Shown: in pieces, positions 24,641-36,451 of the stretch
How the letters are laid out: the number at the start of each line of letters is the position of its first letter
Position numbering within the stretch: the stretch's first letter is position 1
Source of the DNA: Lates calcarifer
Taxonomy: Eukaryota > Chordata > Actinopteri > Centropomidae
DNA: 64,000 nucleotides
Direction of reading: 5' to 3'
Assembly: GCF_001640805.2 (NCBI RefSeq)
Contig: NC_066838.1
Coordinates: forward strand, 1,875,565-1,939,564
Program-made: the position numbers and the translations under genes
The notes under the pieces: generated by a model
What the model saw: the letters and a program-made list of their open reading frames with translations, nothing else
Told to the model about the DNA's origin: nothing
Databases searched by the model: none

Positions 24641-25793
24641 ATCACATTATCATACATTTTGTTTTAACAGGTTATCATGTTAATAATCTCAAGAGGATGA
24701 TTTTGAAGAAGAAATATCTAAGAATATATAAAACATTTACTGAGCAAATTCATGCAGAGAGGATGAACCTTCTCCATTTTGGACTCTCTGGACAACATTA
24801 GTAGTTATTTTCACTACTATTAAGGGCTTTACCTTGTATGAAACATACTCATGTCGGCCCCTCTGTTTCTCTGGTTCCTCTTTGCTTCCATCTATGTCCA
24901 TCTAGTGCCAGCTTATATTTTCTTTCTTTGTGATCCTGCGCCAAAACCCTTACAGAACCCTTAGCTTTGCCTGCATGTAAAGTGGAGACAAATCTATAAG
25001 TCCGAGCTAATTCAATAACTGACAACAGCTAGCTCCAGAGACCAGTGATCCTCACTGGAGTTGCCTTAATGTGTGTCTTAGTGGTAGTCTGTGATATTTC
25101 AGACATTCTGGTTTTGCTGGTTTCCCTCTGTTTTTTTTTTTTTTGCCTTCTTGCTAGATTACATGAAAAAAGGTTCTTTTCTCTATGCCGCACAGCATTG
25201 TCTAATTAGCCTGTCTTTTCTGGCTTTGAGCTCTTGTACCCCCTACTTCCTTCTCTCTTCTTCATCTTCTCCCTTTATCCAGCCTGTCTCAGGAGACCAT
25301 CAAGCTTCATCTGTGTCTCAGCCCAAATCCACAGAGAAATGTGTTCATTCAAAAAAACTCTGCACATATCTTCTAAAATTAGGCCTGGGAGTGATTACAC
25401 CACCATGGCTTGTGTTTAACACCTACTGTTTTGTAGTCCTGTTGATCAAAGGGGACAGGACCAGTTGTTTGGAATGTGACTGCACTTCAAGAGGCGATTT
25501 GTTCACAATTAGCAGCCAGACCCATAATGATGATGTGATTGTTTGACTATGAGGGGCTATTCTCTTGCTGCTATGGTGCAGTAATCTAACTGCACAACTG
25601 GCTTGATATCACAGCATCTTTCATTACCAAAGGGAGGTATGGCAGTGCAAACAATACATGTCTATGCTGTTGCCCAGTATCTGACAGCTGTGCAAACTCA
25701 CATGCATGAATACACAAATGCATGCTAGCATGCCTAAATGCACACAGACAAATGCATGCACATACACACAAGATGATAATTTGCTCTCTCACC

Positions 25794-25832
25794 CACACAC
25801 ACACACACACACACATACACACACACACACAC
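25794..25832. repeat. (CA)n microsatellite, one interruption
   Basis: A CA run broken once by 'ta' near 25816. Confidence 0.93.
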
Positions 25833-26661
25833 ATCTTTTTTATATCACAAAAGGATTTCATCCCTGAGAACCTTCTATAAACAATTTCACTGCGGCTTTT
25901 GTCAGGGCACGACTGCTGGTTTCTAAATATGCACAGAGACGTGCAGACTGTGCTACTCTTTATCTGCTGCAAACAACGATGGAGAGATGATTTCCCATTT
26001 TAGGCCACAGGATTTTCACTTTAACCCTCTAACGTCTTTGGGAAAATTCTTAGTTTATGTTGAAACAATGTGTTTTTGCAACTTCAGTTATATTTTCATA
26101 GCTCTAACCACTGGTCCTGTCTGTAAAAAAATCAAATGCTGAGATCTCGTAACATGGTGACATATACTAATCATTACATGAATGTATACTTCTGTGGGGG
26201 AAATAATCCTCCCCCAGCAAGCAGTGGACATGCACAGTGCTCAAGGACCATCTTAAAAATATCTCTTAGTATCATCATCTGGGGACCATGATTATCTACA
26301 GCAGATTTCATGGACAATTTCACAGCATGGAAAAATATATACACAGAAGTCCAGGCAGTAAGAACACCCTGACTCCTTAGTCCTTGCCAATAAATGGAAA
26401 GCAATGACTAAAACAATGACTATGTATACTGTAATATGTGAGTGAAGTGACGTTGTATCTTAAGTATAAAATGTCACGTGGTAAAAGTAGAATACTAAAA
26501 CCTTTTCTGTAGTAATTCTGTAATAAAAAAAGAAGAAAGAAAAAAGAATAAAACAATTCAGTGTCCACATGTCTTTTTCTCACAAGTCACAGAGAAATCT
26601 GAATATGCAAGTTCAGCAGCTGTCATGATGTCATCCATAGAACACTTTGGAATTAAACTTT

Positions 26662-26680
26662 AAAAAAAAAAAAAAAAAAA
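26662..26680. repeat. Poly-A tract (A19)
   Basis: Homopolymer followed by 'gaaagaaa'. No retroposon body is recognised. Confidence 0.9.
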
Positions 26681-27093
26681 GAAAGAAATATATGAATTAC
26701 AATAGCATTTAAACATATGAAAATATTTCCATATCTGGAAATCTGAAATGAAAAATGCATATACAAAGCAACTGCAATGGAAATAAGTGATTCCTTTGAT
26801 AGTTAAGTTTATATTTGTAAACTGATATCATTTAAGCAATGTTTAATAAGACTCAATAAACCTCCCTGGTAGAGATTATTGAGTTACTTGCAAAAAAAAA
26901 TGATATGCCATAATTACCATTACCAGTACTGATTGACTATAACTTGATTGTTTATAGCTTTGCAAGTTATGGCAAGGTTAATGTTACCAGTGTCAACGTT
27001 GTGTTTGCATATTAAGATGTTTGGCACACTGGTAAGTTAGCCAAAACAGAATGACTCACCAGAGTGGTGTCTGTGGGCTTGCCCTGACTGTCA

Positions 27094-27155
27094 GCTTTGT
27101 AAGCAACATAAACACACACTGCTGCACATGTGTGTGTTTATGTTGCTTACAAAGC
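27094..27155. repeat. Perfect 26-bp hairpin
   Basis: The arm 27094-27119 (GCTTTGTAAGCAACATAAAC plus CACACAC) is the exact reverse complement of 27130-27155, leaving a 10-nt loop (27120-27129). The inner end of the stem is CA/TG repeat and the outer part is unique sequence. Outside the stem, GAC/GTC could pair across small bulges. Such perfection implies a recent origin, for example a template-switch event or a miniature transposon. A small-RNA precursor is possible but unsupported. Confidence 0.93.
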
Positions 27156-27159
27156 AAAG

Positions 27160-28065
27160 TCAAAGTGACACACTAAGACCTCAGTATCTATATGAAGTCT
27201 ACAGGAGGCAAATGTACAACTCAGCTTTTTCATGAATATTTCAGTCTCCAAAACTGATAAATAAAGACGTGTTGTTTATGTGTACATGTAGAATATATAT
27301 TATTCTTATATTCTTATTATTATATACTATAACCTACATGATACATTTTTAGATAGGAAGTATTCAGTAAGTCATGTACAGAAAAGGTGTTCGCATGTAT
27401 GCACAATCATTTAACAATTCTATTCATTGATGAATTTGTTTTGTTTTATATGAATTATGGCAATACTGTATATGTAACTTATGAATTACAATATGAATAA
27501 GTTCCAAAAAGCTATCATTGCTGATACACCAAAAAAGAGTAAATAGCAATATACAATATAACAATATAATAACAATATTCTTCAGCACCAACCTCAGACT
27601 GATATATCACCTTGCCAACAATGGGACAAAATTAGAATTCATGTTCTAGTCAGTGGGTTTTTCATATGTGGCCCAAAATAGCATGATTCTGATCTGAACT
27701 GTGGTAACCTAACCTCAGTCTGAACTCTGTCTGAAATTCATGTCTCAGTTAACAGAGTATGTTGAAATTTTAAATGATTTCTGTTGTCCAAAAAGATGAA
27801 ATGGAGATGTGACACAAATAATTATTGCATATTGCATTTCCACAAAGCTGGGGGAGTTACAAGAGACAAATAAAACAAATCAAAGCAACAGAACCTCTCA
27901 GAAACTCTCCCTGATGACAGCAACATCATCAAAGTTATTTGACTTGACAAAGTTCCTCCAGAGTCACAGAAGCAAAGGTGGAGTAGCACTCCTCATGTTG
28001 AGTAAACTGACCTTCACATCTACTGTAAAATTGATGAAATTCATGAAAGCTTGACCTCCAATTTA
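27160..28065. other. Very AT-rich unique DNA
   Basis: TA-rich around 27290-27340 and 27540-27580. No gene or recognised repeat. Confidence 0.5.
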
Positions 28066-28069
28066 CTTG

Positions 28070-28087
28070 CCTACCTACCTACCTACC
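28070..28087. repeat. (CCTA)n microsatellite
   Basis: Four to five tetranucleotide units. Confidence 0.9.
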
Positions 28088-28139
28088 CTTCTCCTCTTTT
28101 CCATCATGATCTTTCTCTCCCTCCATTTCCCTATCTACC

Positions 28140-28330
28140 TTTTCTTTAACATGCAGTGTCTCTGGTCAAGCCTGGCCTTGTGAAAGCTCAGATAACACTG
28201 AGAGGCCCTCTCAGTGTTTATCACCACAGCCTGGGCTCAATCTGCTGCAGCCCAGGCCAAGGCAAAGGGATGCTTATCTCCACTTCAATGATAACACGAT
28301 GGACTCAGCTAACTTGACGTAAATTATACA
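28140..28330. promoter_or_regulatory. GATA-motif palindrome region
   Basis: A near-perfect palindrome at 28191-28222 has arms GATAACACTGAGAGG and CCTCTCAGTGTTTATC (one bulged base) around a single C. It carries a GATA word at each end. Two more GATA words follow: TTATCT at 28274 and GATAAC at 28290. A second inverted repeat, GCCTGGGCT / AGCCCAGGC, lies at 28229-28257. Motif density suggests an enhancer. Binding is inference. Confidence 0.3.
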
Positions 28331-28410
28331 AACTGTACACACAGGTGAACTGTCAGTCAGTTTAAAATAGAGACATTAGTAACCTGGGTTTTTATTTGCT
28401 GTGAGATAAC

Positions 28411-28425
28411 AAAAAAAAAAAAAAA
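28411..28425. repeat. Poly-A tract (A15)
   Basis: Homopolymer, no recognised retroposon body. Confidence 0.85.
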
Positions 28426-28559
28426 TTACCAGTCCTTCTCTATGACTCTTTGTCTACAAAAGCTGTTCTATTCAAGTTTTCTATCGTCAAGGGGTTTGAA
28501 TTATCACTAACTCTGCAGATCTACAGTTGTAGCTGTAAAAAAGCTGTAAAATAATAATT

Positions 28560-28860
28560 TGTAATAGTATTACCTGCCTGCCAGAGTAAGATGCTAGCTG
28601 GTGAACATAGTGGAGCATCTAGCAGCTACAGAACCAGAAATTTCTCTCAGGAGCTGATGGAGACCAAAACAGAACTAAAGGAGAGTGAATATTGACCCTC
28701 CATTCTCCCTGATGAATTATTATTACTATTTTCTGCTCAGGAAAGCTTTGCTTGCTAGTGTCCTGACTTTTCATAGCAAACCACATAACATTACTTGCTA
28801 AGTTTACCAGTAGGGGCTTGCCATAAGTCAAGCTGGTAGCGAAGTTTTAGAGCACACTGT
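28560..28860 (+). repeat. Dispersed repeat family A, copy 2
   Basis: It contains 'gctagctggtgaacatagtg', then 'gagcatctagcagcta', 'tttctctcaggagctgatgg' and 'ggagagtgaatattgac'. The first three blocks correspond to 57500-57550 in the same order. This copy holds the 3' part of the family and lacks the segment seen at 2.7 and 57.35 kb. Confidence 0.7.
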
Positions 28861-28869
28861 GCCAAATAA

Positions 28870-29990
28870 CAAGGCAAACTACTTCAAATGGCCTATTGTG
28901 ATAATAAACTGTAAAGTATTTGGACAGGTCATTACAGTTTGAATATTACATTTTACATATTACATACATTTTAGCATAGCATTCTAACATTGGGGTTAAC
29001 TCAGTCTCTTCAGTGGAATTTTATGCTCTGTGATGTTGAATAATGGATGCTTCACAATACACTTCTGCATGGAATTTGTAATTGACCTCAATAAATATTT
29101 GAACATGGTCTACTAATTCTTTACTTAAGTAAAGTAGTACACAATAAGTAAGTTTTTTCGATCAAAATTTTATTTTTGTTTGGGTACAAGTATCTTCAAT
29201 AGCATTTTGATCTAAACCTCTACAGTGACTTATTACTGCTGTTACCACCCAGTAATATCGTGACTGAATTATAATAGAGGGCTTAATGTATTCCTTTATC
29301 CACACAGAAGCTACCAAAACATGGCTCCTTGTCCTTTTCCAAAAGGCTTCTTCACACATCAGACCCAGCATTTGATGGCTGGAAGTGCCCCACATGAAAC
29401 TACAGTATTGTGGCCATGTCACTGTGTGGTGTAGAGAGAACAAGTTCCCCTGCAGGCCACCTTCCCCTCATTCTGTGATCAGAGGAGAAAACTGCTAGAA
29501 GGCTCAACAGAAGCTGGAGGATATGTGTGGATAGAAAAAAAGTGGCTACTGGACCTGCTTTAGTTACATGAGTCATGTTTGAAGTTGTGTGTTGTGTGCT
29601 TTACCTCTTCATTTATGTCACACAACTTAAACATAGACAAGTATCTCTTGAAATTCATGTTCGTATTGCAGCATGGTTCAGAAATATGGCTGTTATATTT
29701 GTAAAGTTTTTTTATTGATTTTGATAATAATAATTATTTCCTGCCCTTAGTGTTCTTTAACCTTATGTCCATTATCTTAAGTATACCATAACCAGACTGA
29801 TGTTGTTGTTGTGGTTAGGATGTTAGGAATGACATCTTTTGCAACAGGTACCACAAACTAAATGGTAACATTCTTTCCTTTCAAAGTGACCCATGTAAAC
29901 ATTTTCTGATCTTATGTCATTATCAGTAGTCTGTGCTGTCTAAAACTATCACAAATCACCATTACATTAAGTTTCATATGAATCAAAATG
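28870..29990. other. Unique AT-rich DNA, no gene seen
   Basis: The palindromic word ctttacttaagtaaag near 29120 resembles part of the repeat at the right window edge, but nothing else of it is present. No exon is supported. Confidence 0.5.
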
Positions 29991-30104
29991 CATCATGCAA
30001 AGTGAGGTGATCATATTTTTGATGTTGTGTGTTGTTGGTAGATCTGTCATCCTGCTCAGCTCTCAGCCTCAGTGTCCCCCATCTCTCCATCCATCCCACG
30101 CTCA

Positions 30105-30150
30105 GTTGCCTGTTTACTGCCTCACTGACCTTTTTTACAGGTGAGTCCGT
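30105..30150 (+). promoter_or_regulatory. Putative recursive-splicing site
   Basis: A pyrimidine tract ends in TTTTTTACAG at 30140 and is followed at once by GTGAGTCC. It is a 3' splice site abutting a 5' splice site with no exon between. This zero-length arrangement is the known signature of recursive splicing in long vertebrate introns. A second acceptor-like tract (ctctctctctttaccag) ends about 75 bp downstream. Use in vivo is inference. Confidence 0.3.
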
Positions 30151-30219
30151 TTTGCTCTCCATCAGCACTGCTCAGCCACACACGCTCTAATCTCTCTCTC
30201 TTTACCAGTGCCTCATGAA

Positions 30220-30430
30220 GGTGGCCCTCTTATTTTGAAGAGATCTGCTATTAAGAAATCAATCCCATCTACATGCAGCCTACAAGCACCACAGTGGCCT
30301 CTCTTTGAGACAGACAGGGAGGCCTGCTCCTATAAATCAGCATAGCTGAGATATTTGTGGCCAACTTGGAGGAAGATTTATGTCGGCTGGATATTGGAGA
30401 GCGTCTATCAGGCTCTCACAGAAGGGCTGA
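30220..30430. promoter_or_regulatory. Candidate conserved non-coding element
   Basis: Complex, balanced sequence includes an MEF2-like 'ctataaatcagc' near 30331 and a homeodomain-like 'ctattaagaaatcaat' near 30248. No repeat words are seen and no frame is open between splice sites. Its position just after the recursive-splicing signal is notable but may be coincidence. Confidence 0.25.
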
Positions 30431-30559
30431 GGGCTGCTGGGGGTGGGGAGGCAAAGGTATACAGAAAAAAGGTCGCGGATGGAGGAAGGGGTAGAAGGAG
30501 GATCTTTGTCATCACAGACAGAGAAAAGGATTATAAAGGAGAGAAGATGTAAAATGAAA

Positions 30560-33500
30560 GAGAGGAAGCCTTTAAACATTTAAAATACCCACAACAATTC
30601 TGAGTGGGAAGTCAGTTGAGATGTGAAGTGCTAGGGAGGCGTACCAGACAGAGAGATGGATGAGGAGAGGGTTGCAGAAGGGTAAAGGTGGTGCCAGGCT
30701 GTTGCAGAGAGCCATAAATTAACTCTTGTCATATATGGATAACCTGAGAACAACCCCACACACATCATCTATCTGCCAGATCCAGGACATCATCAAGGGT
30801 GTCAGTTCACTTTATTGACTTGATTATGGCCAAGTCTCTGCACCTGATATCATTTACCAACCACACTTCATATACAAAGTTAGCAATTATCTGAAAACTA
30901 AGCAGAGCCATAAACTACAGCTCACTCACAAAAAAACATATTTTGCAACTATTTTTTCAGTGTTTCCTTCACCTTTGTTCTACAGTGATGATACAAACTA
31001 GAACATTACTAAAAAGATTCCCATACCTTGCCCCATCCATAAAAAAGGTCTAAGGGGAGGTAGCTTGGTGATGCTCACACATCACTTGTCAAGGGGTCAT
31101 TCACAGACAAGCTATCAAACCTCTCAATGTGGGTTTCACACGAAAAGGTTCATAAGAACATCCTTCATCCTGTGTGATATCAAGGCCAAAAGCTTTTACT
31201 GGCTAACATACCTTAGCACTGACACTGTTATGATACTCTTGCAAGGTGCCTTCAGTGCCTCTTGGATAAGATGTATGTTGTATGTATGTATTTCTCAAGC
31301 AAAGCAAAGCAAACCTTATAATATCAACCAATACCAAACAAACAACATTCACACAAACTTATCATCAAAAACAAAACAGAGTAAAAACTACTGAGAGTTA
31401 GTCATTTAGCTTGTCTTTACAAAACTACAGTGACAGAAGAGAGGATTGTAGGTTTGTAGCTAAGCTAACAAGGAAAGGTAATGTTACCTGACATAGCATT
31501 TCTAATTTCTAATGCATCCAACCAAATAAATCCACTGTCCTACCAAATTTAGCCTAACCTAGCCTAGCCTATAGCCTTCATGGCTATACAAACCTCTGCC
31601 CTTTATACAGACAAATATTATGGTATAGAGCAAATAACAAACTTGCTACAGCTGCTGCTGAAAAACTACCATGCAGACTGTCCTGCTACTATAACTTATA
31701 TCACGCCACCAACATTTCTTGGCAAACTCGAGAGAAGGCTGAATGTCTATGGGCAAGTAATTCAACATTACTGGCCACACAAATATGACACCAGTACCTG
31801 CTTGTTAACTAAATAGTTGGGATTCACCATCACAAACATAAGCAAATGTAACCAAGCGATGTTGAACTACTGGCCCAGTGAAACACAGCAAAACTAATGT
31901 CACCCACTTATTAAGCAGAAACAGAGCAACTTCTGCATCAGTCTTCATGCCTTTCAACTCTCAGAGGTCTCTCCACCATAGTTGGACTAGCCAGTGTGAT
32001 AGCTGAGTTAAATCCCAGTGGGTTGTCAAGTTGGCCGCCACTGTCTGTCATTTCAGGTGCAGGCTGGTCACAGCAGATAAGTCTGGGGCTCAATTTATTT
32101 CCAAGTCCAACCGAGCAGTTTGCAGCACTGGAAAACGTCACCAGCGTTAACATGATTCTTCACTCTTGCCTGATCGTGACACCCCCTTTTCAATTTGTGT
32201 TCTTCTGACCTATTGTTACTGGCTATTCCTTGGCCACCTCTCCTTCATGATCATGAAGTCATGTTGTGGAGTATATGTCGCAGTCATGCCGCCACAACAT
32301 CCTGGGTCTCTCATCTGCAGTCCCAATCAATCCCAATCAAATCTGCATGCAGTCTGGTGGTAATGTAACAGTAGACTGCTGCTTCTGATTCCCCCACTCA
32401 TCCTTAAATGCCTTAATCTGACAGTTGCATCCACTTTATGCAGTGACTGTCCATGTAATGTTTGGACAGTATGAATTTAGTCAGGGGATGAACCTTTTAC
32501 ATTTGTCACACAACTAGTTCTGTCACTTTTCATGTGCATTATCAACACCATGAATACCTTTTATGAGACTGTCTGAAAAAGCTTTTCACCCTGCCTTTTG
32601 AATATGGCTATTCGGAACAGGTATGAACACTTTTGCCTTTAAATGTGACCTTACATCATATGATTTAGTTATTTGACCATAATGGGCTTTACCCATCTTT
32701 ACCTGTCCTCTCTACTGTGCCACGTTTTGCAGCCTAAGCTCAGTGAAAATGAACTTAACCAGCATTCATGATGTGTCCAATGACAAGAATGTCAGAAAAT
32801 ACCAAAGAAGGGTAATAATAATATGGTATATAGTCTGTGGCCTATCACTAGACAAGAATGTTGATGTTGGAGGATTCTGTAGAATTGTTGCAACATTTTT
32901 TACATGTAAAGCCAGTGTTTTCAAGTTCAATTTGCACATGGCAACTGTGATATAGTTAAAGTTAGAGGATTGTTATGATTTTTTGCAAATTAGTGGTGTG
33001 CTACCATCTCCCTCATGAAGTTAAGCCTTGCAATATGTCCATCCACTGTGCCAAACTCAACTCCCCTACCCCACAGCTTTCTGATTTTGGACTTGGGGGG
33101 GCTGCGTCTGACTGTTCTCATAACTTTCGAAAACCCACAACCCAACATTCACACCCACTATATACCATGCTCAGCCAGCTATAGAGATGAGAAAGTTAGT
33201 GGGGTTTGAACTTTTTTCTCTCTCCTCTTTCTACATTCTTAAAAGAAATACCATAATAATTCAAGATTTAATGTAATTCGAGTTATATATCACAATATTG
33301 TATAACAAAATGACAGAAGTAATCCCCTTATGCTATTCACAAAGTAAACTCATACTCATATGACTGCTGATGACCTCATACAATTCCTGTAGTGCTTTTA
33401 ACACTTAACACTGACAACTCTAAAATACACCTGGTAAACAGTGTCCATCCACAAAGCTGTGTTTGACAACCAAGGATCATCAATGTAAGCACAGAATCTG

Positions 33501-34740
33501 CCTCCCATCATCCCCCCAGAGTCCTGTGTTCTATAATATAAAAATATAAACAAAAACATAGTGAAATTTTAGGGAGCTCTATGTGCATTGCCATCACCAT
33601 GGTAACACCATAGCAATTAAAAAATTTAACAAGCAGAGCTGCACTCACACATCGATTGCATGAATAACAGGATGTATTTTGCAGTGGTAAAGAGGCACAA
33701 AGCTGCAACACTCTGACAGACAGTGAACTAAATGGGACACATTAGACAATGCTCCTGGTTTTTATCAGTTGTGGAAAGACTGTCTGGGAATCAGGCTCTG
33801 AGGTATTGTTCCTGTACTGCAGACATGGCACATAAAGACAAAAGCCCCAACAACTATTTCAGCTTCATGTCCCAAAAGCCTATATAATGTCACACCTATA
33901 CATGTCCTGTGGGCTTTATGTCTGCGATGGACGTCAAGAAGTCTGGGGTGTCAGGTGTCCAACCTACATACAGACAATGCTCAGGAACAACTTTTATTTG
34001 TCATAGTTTCAATCAAACACAAACACAGAGCCAGATTCCATGTTAGTGTGGCACTTTTACCAAAGGGAAGGGGAATGCAGCTTTTGCTTCCTGAATGAAT
34101 GGGGAACACAAGATCTATAACAAATGATTAAATATTTATGATTTTCACTGAATGAAGAGATGTTTCAGGAGCCAACAAGGGATAGAATAATCATATTTGG
34201 AAATATCAAATTACACTCCTCTTTTCAGCTGACCCTATATCTTTTACTTTTTTTTTTTTTTTTTGAAGGAAATGAAAGTGAATACCATTCACTGGAGAGG
34301 GCACTCATCACCAGACAGCCAGCGACTCCATATGCTCCAGTCCTCTATCTAATTACACCACTGTGCCGAGGCACAAGAAAAGCTGTGAATAAATGCAATA
34401 AGCACATATAATATATATGTGACAAATTTTTAAAAGAAAAGGAAGGCAACAGTGAACATTATGCAGCCTATAAATTACAAAGTGCTATGTACACTAATCA
34501 GAAGCACTGGTTGGTCTGGTTGATTATACCATAACCGTCACAGGGTAGTGATACCAGCAGAGGTACATTTCTGGACCAGAGTTAATTTTGTTAACTAAAA
34601 GTATGATTAAATATCTTCTTCAAATACTTATTTCTTGCATTTCTTGCATCTTCTTTAAGACGAGATAACGAGATGGCAATAACATCACTAAACATTAACT
34701 GTGAATACAGTATATCAACATGCAACACTGTTCATGAAAA
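30560..34740. other. Unique AT-rich DNA, no gene seen
   Basis: Only chance-length frames occur. There is a small tandem 'cccaatcaat' duplication near 32322, a 'cctaacctagcctagcctat' patch near 31555 and T17 at 34248-34264. No mobile element is recognised. Confidence 0.5.
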
Positions 34741-34746
34741 AGTAAA

Positions 34747-34780
34747 ATTTTTTGGTAAAGTAAAAACTTTACCAAAAAAT
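34747..34780. repeat. Perfect 15-bp hairpin
   Basis: Arms ATTTTTTGGTAAAGT (34747-34761) and ACTTTACCAAAAAAT (34766-34780) are exact reverse complements around AAAA. It is a stable short foldback. A terminator is not implied, because this is a eukaryotic sequence. Confidence 0.92.
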
Positions 34781-34789
34781 CTCTCCTTA

Positions 34790-35510
34790 TCTTTGTTGAT
34801 AAAAGAGAGAAAACAAAATAATGTGGGTTGTTCTATCGTCAGTGCCACAGTTCCATTTCCTGTGCTGCATGCGCCATATCAGAACTACATCGTCTGGCAG
34901 TGCACAATTAGCAGAGCACAGAGCACAGTGAGGACTCGAGTATAGTTAACTGTAGCCTCCTTTATACAGACTTTTCAAGGTTGGAATATTGCACCATTCT
35001 TCCACCTCAGCATTCTATATAAAAAGAACAAAGGCAGGATGGGGGGCATTGTTGTCCCACCTTTAAGTCAGCAGCAGAGCTAGTCATAGAGCCAAAATAA
35101 CATAAAATAGCTGGTAAGAATACCACAAACTTCAAACATGGATGTAATCCTTAAATTGATGCCATTAGACCAGACACACTTTCTGCAAAGCTGCAAAAAT
35201 AGAATCATATATTTCATATTTCAATCAAATATATATTGTCTAATGACTAAAAAAGTCTAAAATTAAGTTACTTTTTGTACTGTAACTTTAGTTTCATGAG
35301 TGAATTAAACAGAATCAGTCAGTTACTTAAATGTTCATATGAAGCATACAGCAGGATATTGTGTTTGCTGTAATTGTCAAATTAGTCTAAAACATTTACA
35401 AGGCTGAGCAGTGAATGTGGTGCCTGCTCATGCTACTGCTACTCATTTATTTACATGGTAAACTCCCCACATAGTTGCAGTATGTGAGGAAAAGGGTCTG
35501 TCTTGTGACA
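34790..35510. other. Unique DNA, no gene seen
   Basis: AT-rich with short frames only. No repeat is recognised. Confidence 0.5.
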
Positions 35511-35519
35511 GAGTTGGAG

Positions 35520-36080
35520 ATTGTTATCCTCCTATTAAGGTTGAGCCAGTTGACCTGGAACTGACCTGTGGCAGAGAGCAAGACACAGAGGCAACAGAGG
35601 AGGATATGAACAAACAAAAAATATTTCAGTGAGGGCTGGTGTAAAAGACGGAGACAGAGAAGAGAGGCAGGATGAAGGAATGAGGAGCATCAGGTGAAAG
35701 ATAAGGACAGGTTGACAGGCAGGGAGGGAAGATGGGGGTCAACAGAGAGGGAAACTCTGCCTTTGAACTTTTCAAGGTTGACTCTTCATCTCTGTATTGA
35801 GCCTCTGCAGTGGGTTTTTACGGGTTCTAAACATCCACAACTCATCCAGTCAAGCATGCAGAGGGGGCCAAGTCCCATTTTGGGAACCGGCTCTGTTGAT
35901 GCCCAGAGGCATAGAGTCTCCTTCACCACTGCTTCTAGGAGACAAGGGCCCCACATTAATCATGTGCAATGTGATAGTCTCACCCCTCCCCATGGATTTT
36001 GGCCCCGAAAGAGACTGTGACAGAGGGGCCTCTCTCTGTAGCAGCTAAGCACACCTGTACTGCTGTAGGTGGGAAAGGGT
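35520..36080. other. GC-richer island, possible conserved element
   Basis: The stretch 35690-36020 is open on + for 108 codons, and an overlapping + frame is also open. Parallel open frames of this kind argue for low stop density and against coding. Complex words, absence of repeats and higher G+C make a conserved element or a non-coding exon plausible. Confidence 0.2.
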
Positions 36081-36385
36081 TCAGACTCAGTGTGCATGGC
36101 CAAATGAGAAAGACAAGGGACAAGAGCAGATATAGTGTGCAAACACTGACTAAAAAGTGTATTGCACTAAAACCTGCCAGTGACTAGTCTGGTAGTTAGC
36201 TTTACTGACCTTCCAAGTTCAAACCAGTCATACTAGCCTGCAGCCATGCTAATGCTAACTACCCTGATGACCGTCCAAGGTCATGAAACCAACAATCTAG
36301 TGGTGCTGAAACCCAACCATAGACCTTTTCTGCTCAAATCTTTTCTTCATTTCATTTTTGTTTCTTTCTGAGTGTTTGATAGACA

Positions 36386-36386
<1 letters not shown>

Positions 36387-36447
<61 letters not shown>
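36387..36447. repeat. (TA)30 microsatellite
   Basis: An uninterrupted TA run of about 60 bp, the longest simple repeat here. It is able to extrude a cruciform and is prone to breakage and length change. Confidence 0.97.

Positions 36448-36451
<4 letters not shown>

Larger units (their letters stand above)
24640..27090. other. Unique DNA, no gene seen
   Basis: The longest frame in the window (151 codons, + strand, 25091-25546) lies here. It begins in poly-T-derived Phe residues and shows no domain. A good acceptor (ending about 25281) is inside it, but no donor follows. It also holds a CA microsatellite (25794-25832) and A19 (26662-26680). Confidence 0.5.

Noticed and set aside
25091..25546. 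Longest open frame, 151 codons (+)
   Set aside because: One frame of this length is about what chance gives in 64 kb of six frames at this composition. It starts in poly-T, has no domain, and the internal acceptor has no matching donor.
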